A DNA stretch of 64,000 bases, taken from Deroplatys truncata. Lineage: Eukaryota; Arthropoda; Insecta; Mantodea; Mantidae. Both the position numbers and the translations under genes were made by a program. Shown one piece after another: positions 55,471 through 64,000 of the stretch. Numbering within the stretch: position 1 is the stretch's first letter; each line of letters starts with the position of its first letter. The stretch is taken from the NCBI GenBank assembly GCA_030765065.1, contig CM060987.1, positions 74,286,557 through 74,350,556 of the forward strand, in the 5' to 3' direction. The notes under the pieces are model-generated. The model worked only from the letters and a program-made list of their open reading frames with translations, made no database searches and was not told where the DNA came from.

Positions 55471-55805
55471 GTAAGTGGAACAATAGGAATGCTTATCACT
55501 GACTCGCCAATTAGTTAAATTATTTGCTTCGTGTGCAAGTTCCAAAGATTTTAAATGTAAATGTTTCTTTTTGTTGAATCTGCTTCATTTCTGTAACACA
55601 TATTATACCCCATCTTTCTTTCTATTCAGCTTGGTTTGCACCAAATTGTTCCTGTACACATTGCTTAGAGAGGGATATGCATATGTGTTTTTTGTAAGCT
55701 GCAATTTTAAGAGATATTGCCCAATAAAAAGTTTAAATGTTGTTCAAAGGGCATCTAGGATCAATTTATGAATGTGTTTATGGCCAATAAACTAGTACTC
55801 TTAAA
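55471..55805. other. Unassigned AT-rich stretch
   Basis: Nothing recognised; a 66-codon frame at 55571-55771 is not similar to anything known to me. Confidence 0.45.
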
Positions 55806-55945
55806 TGTGATACAGAGCCAGCTGAAAAATTTAATGTCATAGTGGGTATTTCAACACAATTCTCCTGTTGTCCGTTAGGTTGCTGTAACTATTGTATTCA
55901 AATCCCCACTATGGCATTGAATTTTTCAGCTGGCTCTGTATCACA
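55806..55945. repeat. Foldback with SINE-B-like arms
   Basis: Arms of about 50 bp (55806-55856 and 55896-55945) are inverted copies: TGTGATACAGAGCCAGCTGA then AAAATTTAATGTCATAGTGG on the left. The right arm reads TTCAAATCCCCACTATGGCA, TTGAATTTTTCAG, as in the SINE-B tail, with a B-box. The loop is about 40 bp. Confidence 0.75.
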
Positions 55946-56346
55946 TTCCCTAGCTGGGCAGGTCATAAAAAATATAATCAATTAATTTCATTAATTGTGC
56001 ATAACAACAACTTACTACTCTTAAATTTATTTATAGTTAGTTAACCTTTCCTGAAAATTGACTTAAAATCCTATATGTTCAAAAGGGAAGTTGCAGTATT
56101 CTGACAATGGCACAAAGGATTCTGACAATGCCACATTGCATTACAATAGCTCTCTGTTATCAGCCACATCACAAAATCTGCATCTTAGAATTTTTTTTAT
56201 GTCGGAATGCATTGTGGCTGTTTAAAAGCAGCCAGAACATGATGATTCCTGTTGTGTTCATTTGGTGATTCTCGCTCTGGCTACTGAGCAAGGTGGATGT
56301 GTTTTGTTTGCTATGAATATTATGTTTTATTTTAAGTATTACATAG
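55946..56346. other. Unassigned stretch
   Basis: Nothing recognised apart from two short direct repeats of a TTCTGACAATG phrase near 56100 and 56122. Confidence 0.45.
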
Positions 56347-56348
56347 TG

Positions 56349-56405
<57 letters not shown>

Positions 56406-56452
56406 TTTATTTTTATTATTATTATTATTATTATAATTATTATTATTATTAT

Positions 56453-56499
<47 letters not shown>

Positions 56500-56500
56500 T
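56347..56500. repeat. (ATT)n then (ACT)n microsatellite
   Basis: A run of ATT units with T-rich interruptions and a run of ACT units. Long open frames on both strands here encode homopolymers and are not genes. Confidence 0.95.
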
Positions 56501-56879
56501 TTGTGCAGTAAGAAAGAACAATGAAATGCATTGTAATTAATTTTTGTATTATGTAAGTTGTTAATGTTATTAATAGAGAGTAATAATAATAACATGCTGC
56601 AATGATATTGAACACCAGGTGCATGTAGCCTCCTTAATTTACATGCCAACTGGCAGCTTTGTGGTACGATTGAGAGAGCCAGCCATGTCATTGCACCAAG
56701 CCATTGTGTAGTGGAATATATATGTTGTGTAAGGAGGAAAATATATTCATTTGGCCTGTTTTAATTAACAAATGAGGCATAGGAGAAGTAATTACTGAGG
56801 AGGGGCATTTCCCCTCTTAAATAATAAAAATATGATAGAAAACTGCACCAGTTAGAAGATGCAATTGCAGTTTTTAATC
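56501..56879. other. Unassigned stretch before LINE-5
   Basis: No feature recognised. It may contain the LINE-5 leader. Confidence 0.4.
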
Positions 56880-57785
56880 TGATAAAAAATCTTCAAAGAT
56901 CTTCAGTAGGTCAGCAAAATAAAATTGAAAAAATCATGGAAGAGAAAATAGAAACCATAAATAATCCAGAAATGTTTGCAGTTCTTTTATTTGAAATGAA
57001 TACCTTAATAGGAAAGGGAATCATTTCTGGTGATAAGAAGAAAGAAGCGTTAAATATATCAGCAAAATTGAATAAATGCTATGAAGACCTTAAAAAAGAA
57101 AATGAAAGATTAAAAATTGAAGTTAAAATTGTCAAGGATTTTAATGAAAAAATGTCAAATACACCAACAATGAAAGCTTTTGTCCAGGTGGCTGCACAAC
57201 ATCCACCAAGTCAAAAGCAGACCCAATTACGGAAAACTGCAGAGAATAAAAAGCACACTGTCTTCATAACTTCAACAACAAATTGTGACATAAAAGAACT
57301 ATGTACAACAAATTGTAACAAAAAATCTGAAAGTAACAGAAGAGAAATTAAAAATTAAACATTTGAGGACTACAAATAAAAACCTAATCCTAGAGACAGA
57401 AACTGCAGAAGATCAACTAGAATAATAAACAGTAAAAGGATAAGAATTTTAAGATTAAGTTATCAAGGAGACATAATACTCTAGTTATCATCTATGTTGT
57501 ACTGGCAGGAGCAATCGAAGAAGAATTGAAACATGACATTTATATATAAAATTTTGAGCAGCAAATGACAAAACAGAAATTTAATGAGGAATTTACTTTT
57601 GGTTTTAAAACTGGAGCAAGAAACAGAGCAACCATTCACCATGTGACGTAAGTAACTGGTAGAATAAGAAGACAACTTATTCAAAATGGAAGATTGTTTA
57701 CTAATTTCCAATCAGACTCAGTAAAAGATTTTATATCAGTTGTCAAATGCCTCATGTGCCATGACTTGAGACACAGCAAAATTCT

Positions 57786-57867
<82 letters not shown>

Positions 57868-60800
57868 GCTAACCTGTGGACATTGTGGAGAGCAGAATCA
57901 CGAGAGAAAAAGATTGGGACAAAAAGGAATGCCAACTATTTGTATACCATGCAGAAAAAGAAATAATAAGTGTGAAGGAAAAAGAGATCGCCCGACGCAA
58001 AAAATCATGTTGGGAAGATTGGTGTCACAGACCAATTATGATTAAGACATCATTAAAATATAATAATAAAGGAAAACCTAAAAAAAGAAACATCCTTGTA
58101 GAATTACAGGAAATTTACAAATGGTAATAGAACATAAATATAAGTTTTTACAACATACTACAGGAATAAAGGAAATAGGTATACAAACTGAAAATATAAA
58201 TTTGGAAATCATTTTAAAACAAAATGAAACCAATGACACCAATTGTACATATTGTGTAAAAAAATGGAGAAAATGAAGTTAAACTGTAGTTGCCACCCAA
58301 AATTACAATACATAAAATAGAATCTGAACTAGGGATAGGACAAAATAGAAAAGTTGAAGTTATTTATCAAGCATTAATTGCAGATTATCTTTCTACTGAG
58401 GAAGAAGAAGTTGAAATATTAAACCATAATCGGAAACAAAAGAGGTGGATTTTAAAATTTTTTATGGGAAGGAAGAAAAAGTTTTAAGAACAAATTAAAC
58501 TTGGAAGAAGAAATAAATAAGTCTGAATTAAAAATAAACTTGAATAGTAAAAACAGAACAGAAGATAAGGAAGAGAGAAATAAGAATAAAGAGCATAATA
58601 AGAAGCAGTAGAGAGTATAAGAAGTGAAGAAGAGGATAATGTAATTGATATCCAATATAATAATTATAAAGAAGGAGAGAAAAGAGTAGAAGAGGAAGAA
58701 AAGAAAAAAGAATTAATGAAAGAGGATATTTCATTAAATGTTACACAAACATATAATGAATTTGACAAAACATTACAGTCAAGTAGATTAGAGGAGCAAC
58801 AGACTTTAATGGCTGCACTAAGACATATAACAAGAAAGTTGCACTGTAATAGTGACACAATTTCATTACCTGTGCTGGATGCCACTGACTGGATTGAGTG
58901 AGTGCAGAATATTACAACTGAGTCGTAAAAATTTTTAAGAACAAATTAAATTTAAAAGAAGAAATAAATAAGTCCAAATTAAAAATAAACTTAAATAGTA
59001 AAAAAGGAACGGAAGATATGGAAGGGAGAAATAAGAACAAAGAACATAATAAGAAGCAGTAGAGAATATCAGAGGTGAAGAAAACCTTGTTGGAAATGGT
59101 ATTTAGTAGACGAAATGATAATTTTGATTCGGAAGAAATTTACAAACATTTCATAGTCTGTCACGGCAGAATTGTGTATGATTACAATAAAAATTGGCCT
59201 AACTGTTATATTCATGTTAAGTATGATGGAATACCCTACTCCGAAATAAAAACTGCAAGTACAACTTTAACAAAATGCTCAATCTATAAACCACCAAATA
59301 CAACATTAAAAAATCACAAAAAGTTAGCACCAAAGACAAACAGCAGAATTGGAGAAGAGTTTTAGCAGAAACAAAAACTTAATTGGAACCTTTCTATCAC
59401 AACTAAATAAAAACACAAATGCAAAAGTATGCAGTATAAAAGTAAACCAAACACCCATTGGCAGCCTAAACAGCAGAAATCAACAACTAATAAGAGTTAA
59501 TAAATTATCGAGGAAACTGACCGAACAAGAATTTAGAACAGGAACTAAACATTATTCGTACACCTATGCAAGACTGGTTTTTTTATAGTAGACACAATGG
59601 ATGATGATATAGAATTGAAATATAGATTAACAATTGGTCAGATTAATTTTAAGAGGAGTAAATTAGTAATAGCAGAATTATGTAAAACTATAGAAAATTT
59701 ACATAAATTTGGATATAGTATGCATATGAGAACCATATACAATTTGGGGAAATATACCACTATGGCTTTTAGAGTTCAAAGAATAAGTACGGGTGATAAG
59801 CCCATGGCGGTTATATTAATAGTTAATCCAACTGTTCAAGTAGTTGATATTTCTCAATTAAGCAACACTCGGATCAATTGTATAGAAATCACAACAGTAA
59901 GAGGCAGCTTTATATTGGCAAATTATTATTTTCAAGTTAGTCATCCAATTGAACCTTATTTAGAACATATTCAGCAAATAAGTAATTTATATTCTAATAA
60001 CATTATAGTCCACACCTTTGATGCAAACACAGAGTCACAATAGTGGTTTAATAATAATAGAAATGAAAGAGGAGAAAAGTTAGCAGAAATAACATTGGAA
60101 TTAGTCCTAATAATTTGCAATGAGCCCAATAGCCTGCCTAAATTTGAAAACAGGGCTGCAGCAATATCCAACATTGACCTGACATTACGTAATACCAAAG
60201 CAATGGAAAAACTGGAAAGTTGGACAAAATATGACAGTAAGCAACCATCGCCTTATATACTTCAACATTGAAATCGACTATGATAATACTAAAAACGTGA
60301 AACAATACTGGCGGGTGAACATGATATTAATTTACTAAATTACAGAAGAGCTAAACAAAGATGGAGTTAGAACAAACAAGAAGAAATTCTTGAGGAAAAG
60401 TTATGTAGGATATACTAAGCAACAATGTTTGGGTATGCCATATAAATTAATTATCGATAAAATTAAAAAACTGAAAATATTATTTACACTCAATAAAGGA
60501 AATGGAGAATTGATCAGGAATTGAAAAGAATCAGTTACTTTTTACTAAATGAATTGCTGCATAGTGATAATATTGAACAACATAAGGATATGCATATTAT
60601 TAAAAGAAACAAAATGAGAGAACAATATAATAATACAAGATTCTTTAGCCTTTTGATGTCATTGAAATCAAATTGGTAATTAAGAATTTAAAAAATAAAA
60701 AAGCACCTGGATCAGATGGCATAACTAATGAACTTCTCATATGCTTAGAAAAAGGGATGAACACTATATCTACACAAATTACTTAGCAACTGACTGCTAA

Positions 60801-61200
60801 TGGCAAGGAAGATTTCCCCATTGTTGAAAGGAGGCCAATGTAATATTACTTAGAAAAAGCAAGGATAAAGATAAATTGCAACCAAAATCTTATAGACCAA
60901 TTTGCGTTCTTTGCACCATGGGAAAATATTTGAGTTATTAATTTGTAAAAGAATAAGAGAATTTAGGGTAATGATTGGGATGAATGAAAGACAGTACAGC
61001 TTTCAAAAGGGCAGATCAACAGAGGATACAATCAATGAACGTACATTAACAGTAGAAGAATCAAACGCAAAATATGCCGTTGGAATCCTAGTTGATATTT
61101 TTGGAGCACTTCATTATCTCTGGCATTTTTTGAAAGAGTACAACGTAAAAATTATTCCAGAGGTATATATGAAATTCTGAAGGATTACACACTGGTCAAC
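56880..61200 (+). mobile_element. LINE-5: R1-like non-LTR retrotransposon, ORF1 plus endonuclease and start of RT
   Basis: ORF1 begins near 56936 (Lys/Glu-rich, coiled coil). It reaches a zinc-knuckle block at 57700-58030 in which VKCLMCHDLRHSKI, LTCGHCGEQNHE and PTICIPCRKR can be read; a (AAT)n microsatellite at 57787-57867 is inserted between the knuckles. The AP-endonuclease lies at 59597-60230: QINFKRSKLVIAELCKTIEN, FILANYYFQVSHPIEPYLEH, FDANTES, then SNIDLTLRNTKAMEKLESW. The RT starts at about 60660 with NLKNKKAPGSDGITNELL, KIFELLICKRIREF and QKGRSTEDTINE. It stops near 61200 (EVYMKF, LKDYTLVNNQSVK). The order and motifs are R1-clade-like. Frame changes are frequent. Confidence 0.75.
58479..59085 (+). 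repeat. Direct repeat of ~155 bp inside LINE-5
   Basis: 58479-58630 and 58928-59085 match closely (AAGAACAAATTAAA, AGAAGAAATAAATAAGTC, AACATAATAAGAAGCAGTAG). They lie 450 bp apart between the ORF1 knuckles and the endonuclease. The sequence between them has an open frame (KEDISLNVTQTYNEFDKTLQ) that I cannot place. A further open frame at 59075-59365 (CHGRIVYDYNKNWPNCYIHV) is likewise not recognised. Confidence 0.75.
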
Positions 61201-61689
61201 AATCAAAGTGTTAAATAAATAAATTCTTCGAATTCTTATTATTTGCATATGCCAAATCCAAAAATGAAGCCAGAAATGTTCCATCACCCACAAATTTTTT
61301 GTAACATTAATAAGACTGTTTTCATGTTTTTTAGCATAGGGCGGTAAATGTAGAAACTCATTTTATTTTATTTTATTAGGTCAACAAATGACATAATTAT
61401 TTGCTTTAGGTGACTGTTAATCTGTGACTTCAGGAATGACAATGTTCGACAATGAGCTTCTCCTCACAAAACTATGGCTTTCCTGTCCAGGTCAATGTTT
61501 ACTCCAACAACAGATAAGGAAGGTCTGTTACAACAGAAAGGGTCCTACATAGTTGCCAGAAGAGTAGAAGTTTTGTTTAATGAAATAAGCTAATCCTGTG
61601 TGTTTTCAGTTTTGAATTAACAAGTATAATGTCAGCTAATAGTGTTTTTTCTTAGGCATTGCCAATCAGAAGGAGGATAATGTCTCGCC
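61201..61689. other. Unassigned AT-rich stretch at the break in LINE-5
   Basis: It starts with AATAAATAAATTC and holds a (TTTTA)n run near 61362-61378. It separates LINE-5 from the next coding remnant. Confidence 0.45.
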
Positions 61690-63260
61690 AATGTGTAAAT
61701 GATAAAAACAAGTTTTGTTACATCTGTGGTGAGTTCATTTTATAAGCAGAGGCAAAATTTGACTCCTTGAATTAAAAAAGCTTATGAGTGTTATTTTGAC
61801 AATAAAATAGACCAGAATAAGTTTTGAGCTCTGGAAATCTGTTGTGCAAATGTGTAATACTATTAACCGACTGGGTAAAACGGTCCCATCATATGCTTTT
61901 TGCAGTTTCTATTATATGGCAGGAACCTAAGGATCATATAACAGACTGCTGCTTCTGCTTGATGAATATATCTGGAATAAGTTCAAAGTCCAAACATACT
62001 GTTAAATATCCATCTTTAGAATCAGTAATTCGACCAGTGCCTCATAGACCAGGCCTTCCCATACCGTTCCACCAGATGACAGAAATGTGACTGAAGATTT
62101 TGAAAGTGTTGATGACATTGGTGAATTACAACAACAGAGTGACCCAGTTTTTATGGAAGGAGTTACCATAAATGAACCCACTTTCTAACACAGGAGCATC
62201 TAAATGATTTGGTTCGTGATCTTGGGTTATCTAAAAGTAAAGTTGATTTGCTTAAGATTGAAAGGCTGGCACCTCCTGCAAGATGGCACCAAAGTAAGTT
62301 CTTTCCGTCAACACCAAAAGGAATTTGATGATTTATTTTCTAAACAGGAGGACCTAGTTTTCTGTAATAATGTTGTTTCTTTGATGGAAGCTCGAAAGGA
62401 GTCTTGCTACATAATGGAAACAAGTTTCCATATATTCCTATAGCCCACGCAGTTGGTATGAAGTAGTGTTACGTGAACATGCATCTCTTGCTATCCAATA
62501 TCCAGTATGATGACTATTCATGGCAGATATATGCAGATTTTAAAGTGGTAGCTATCTTGGATTACAACTTAGCTATATTTGCTGTTTCTTGTGCATATGG
62601 GATAGTAGAGATAAAAGCAATCATTGTGTTAAAAAAAGCTGGCCAAAGAGAGAGAGAGAGAGAGAGTCCAATCCACTTATTCATCAACCACTTGTAAGTG
62701 CTGACAGAATCTTATTGCCTCCATCACACATCAAACTAGGTTTGATTAAGGACTTGAATGGATTGTGACGAGAGAGCATTTCTGTTTCTGAAAACTAAGT
62801 TTCCAAAGATCAGTGAAGCGAAACTAAAAGAGGGAATATTTGTTGGCCTTCAAATTAGAGAACTTATGAAATATTCACAGTTTGAAAGCCTGTTACATAT
62901 GCAAGAACGAGCTGCATGGTTCTCTTTCAAAAACATTGTCATAAACTTTCTAGGAAACTACAGGTCTGAACATTACAGAGAACTTGTCAATGAGCTGATT
63001 GAGAACTACAAGATCATGGGATGTAATATGTCTTTGAAAATACACATGTTGCACTTCCATCTTGACTTCTTCCCTGAGAACCTCAGCACTGTCAGCGATG
63101 TACATGGCAAGCATTTCCATCAGGACATCGTTAAAATGGAAAGATGCTACCAGGGAAAATGGACTCCAAATATGTTGGCAGACTACTGTTGGACATCCAA
63201 GAGAGATGTTCCTCAAACAAAGTACAGTTGAAAGTCTACATTCATTTTAGGTATGTAAAA
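61690..63260 (+). pseudogene. Decayed copy of a multicopy arthropod gene family of unknown function
   Basis: Several plus-strand blocks in order belong to one protein. The start reads KNKFCYICGE (about 61705). WQEPKDHITDCCFCLMNISG then SKSKHTVKYPSLESVIRPVP lies at 61915-62050. LVRDLGLSKSKVDLLKIERL-like sequence lies near 62210. The last block, at 62758-63231, ends in YRELVNELIENYKIMGCNMS, FFPENLSTVSDVHGKHFHQD, RCYQGKWTPNMLADYCW. The Cys pairs near the start (CYIC; CCFC) suggest a metal-binding module. To my knowledge this family is found in many copies in arthropod genomes, which suggests a mobile-element origin, but I cannot name its class. The copy is broken in several places. Confidence 0.55.
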
Positions 63261-63467
63261 GGTATTATATTAAAATGTATAATGACCAGAAATGTTATTC
63301 ATGCAATTACTCAAAAACTATGGGTGATGGAGAAGTTCTGTATAAAGATTTGAAATCAGCACAAAAAGTCAGTAAGACTCACCCATTTGTACTTCTTTTA
63401 ACATTAAAAATCTTAAATTTTGTTGACCAGTGTTATTGTAAAAATAGAAGTCTTTATGTAAATGGTA
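63261..63467. other. Short unassigned stretch
   Basis: It may be the 3' flank of the preceding family. Nothing was recognised. Confidence 0.4.
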
Positions 63468-63885
63468 TTAACCCTTTATAGCCTGGTGTACCACATTCGT
63501 TACTAAGGTTCTTGGTTTATGTTTGTTTTTTTAGGTTTGGGGTTTTTAATGGTTTCTTTTAATTAATTTCTTATTACACTAACCTTCAGCAATAAAATTA
63601 AACTATTTGTAGCTTTGTTTTATATTGTAAAAATATTAAGTTTTTTTCAGTAAAAATGTTTTTTTATAACGAAGCAAAATCCATGCAACTACAGTCAAAT
63701 GTAACCCCATCAGCATCCAAGTGTGCCATTACACCAGTTATTTTACTTGAGCCCATTCCTGTCCTTTGCCAAAGGCACAGTTGACTACAGATGCTGGGAC
63801 TCAAAATCATGATGTTTGGCTTTGAATGAATGGCCAGTCCATTTTGTATTGCTCTAACACTTCTGGGAGATTGTTTTGAAAACTT
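63468..63885 (-). mobile_element. piggyBac-type MITE, copy 2, one end lost
   Basis: TTAA at 63468-63471 is followed by CCCTTTATAGCCTGGTGTAC, the same end as the MITE at 5421-5927. Similarity continues through its body (complement of TATTTTTACAATATAAAAC and AAGTAAAATAACTGGTGTAA) to about 63860. The second end and its TTAA are absent; LINE-5 sequence starts there. Confidence 0.7.
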
Positions 63886-64000
63886 TAATAGATGCATTAC
63901 TACATGAACCGGATGTGATGAAAACCATCGCTTATGCTGACAATCTCCTATTTATTGTAGAGGGACGAAGTAGGCAAGAAATTGAACACTCAATTAAACT
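63886..64000 (+). mobile_element. LINE-5 RT, continued
   Basis: The frame KTLIDALLHEPDVMKTIAYA then DNLLFIVEGRSRQEIEHSIK is the palm of an R1-like RT, with YADN in place of the catalytic YADD. It fits the RT that stops at 61200, with roughly 60 residues missing between (the GxPQGxxLGP region). It runs off the window. Confidence 0.65.

Noticed and set aside
56169-56624. Frames of 151 and 92 codons with poly-Asn, poly-Ile or poly-Thr
   Set aside because: They are translations of the ATT/ACT microsatellite in several frames.
5277-57867. CRISPR-like arrays among the many simple repeats
   Set aside because: The repeats are plain microsatellites without spacers, and the DNA is eukaryotic.
57681-57935. 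Frame with a poly-tyrosine run on the minus strand
   Set aside because: It is the complement of the AAT microsatellite inside LINE-5.

Overview
This is AT-rich nuclear DNA of an arthropod, most likely an insect. The evidence is the repeat content: R1-like and CR1/L2-like LINEs, several mariner/Tc1 families, piggyBac and hAT-like elements, Penelope-like elements (PLEs) with a GIY-YIG domain, tRNA-derived SINEs and many microsatellites. I cannot name the order or species. The only convincing host coding sequence is one 238-bp exon (43199-43436, + strand) with clean splice sites. Much of the window may be intron of that gene or intergenic DNA. Almost everything else that can be read is mobile DNA in various stages of decay. 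Names such as SINE-A or LINE-4 are labels made for this window.

Layout. 0-12.4 kb: a transposase tail, SINE-A, LINE-1a (split by a HINE-like element), a piggyBac MITE, and LINE-2 (split by two HINE-like elements). 12.4-20.7 kb: mostly unassigned AT-rich DNA with a mariner-type MITE, SINEs, a local tandem duplication and HINE-like fragments. 20.7-23.5 kb: the RNase H end of LINE-3 and a mariner-like pseudogene. 24-30 kb: LINE-4 on the minus strand, cut by five insertions in up to three tiers, among them a full-length retroposon that carries only a LINE ORF1 (466 codons, intact). 30-39.7 kb: PLE tails, a second ORF1-only copy, an internally deleted piggyBac and a hAT-like element. 39.7-47.4 kb: LINE-1b with a mariner inside it, the host exon, a foldback-like mariner and a Tc1-like element. 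47.5-55.5 kb: three PLE units, two of them head-to-head pairs, interleaved with HINE-like DNA, including a 2.1-kb tandem array. 56.9-64 kb: an R1-like LINE-5, opened by a block that holds a decayed multicopy arthropod gene family and a second piggyBac MITE.

The main discoveries are: (1) a hammerhead-ribozyme-like core (CTGANGA, stem, GAAAC) in the tail of every PLE tail examined; (2) a 0.87-kb near-perfect head-to-head PLE palindrome beside an older pair with the same topology; (3) an abundant non-coding family with the hallmarks of Helentron-associated elements (asymmetric inverted repeats, 3' hairpin, inner microsatellite, insertion in A/T runs, tandem arrays); (4) an ORF1-only LINE derivative with poly(A) and 8-bp target duplications; (5) an inverted SINE-B dimer inserted as one unit with 12-bp target duplications. 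All calls rest on reading the sequence by eye; none was checked by database search.
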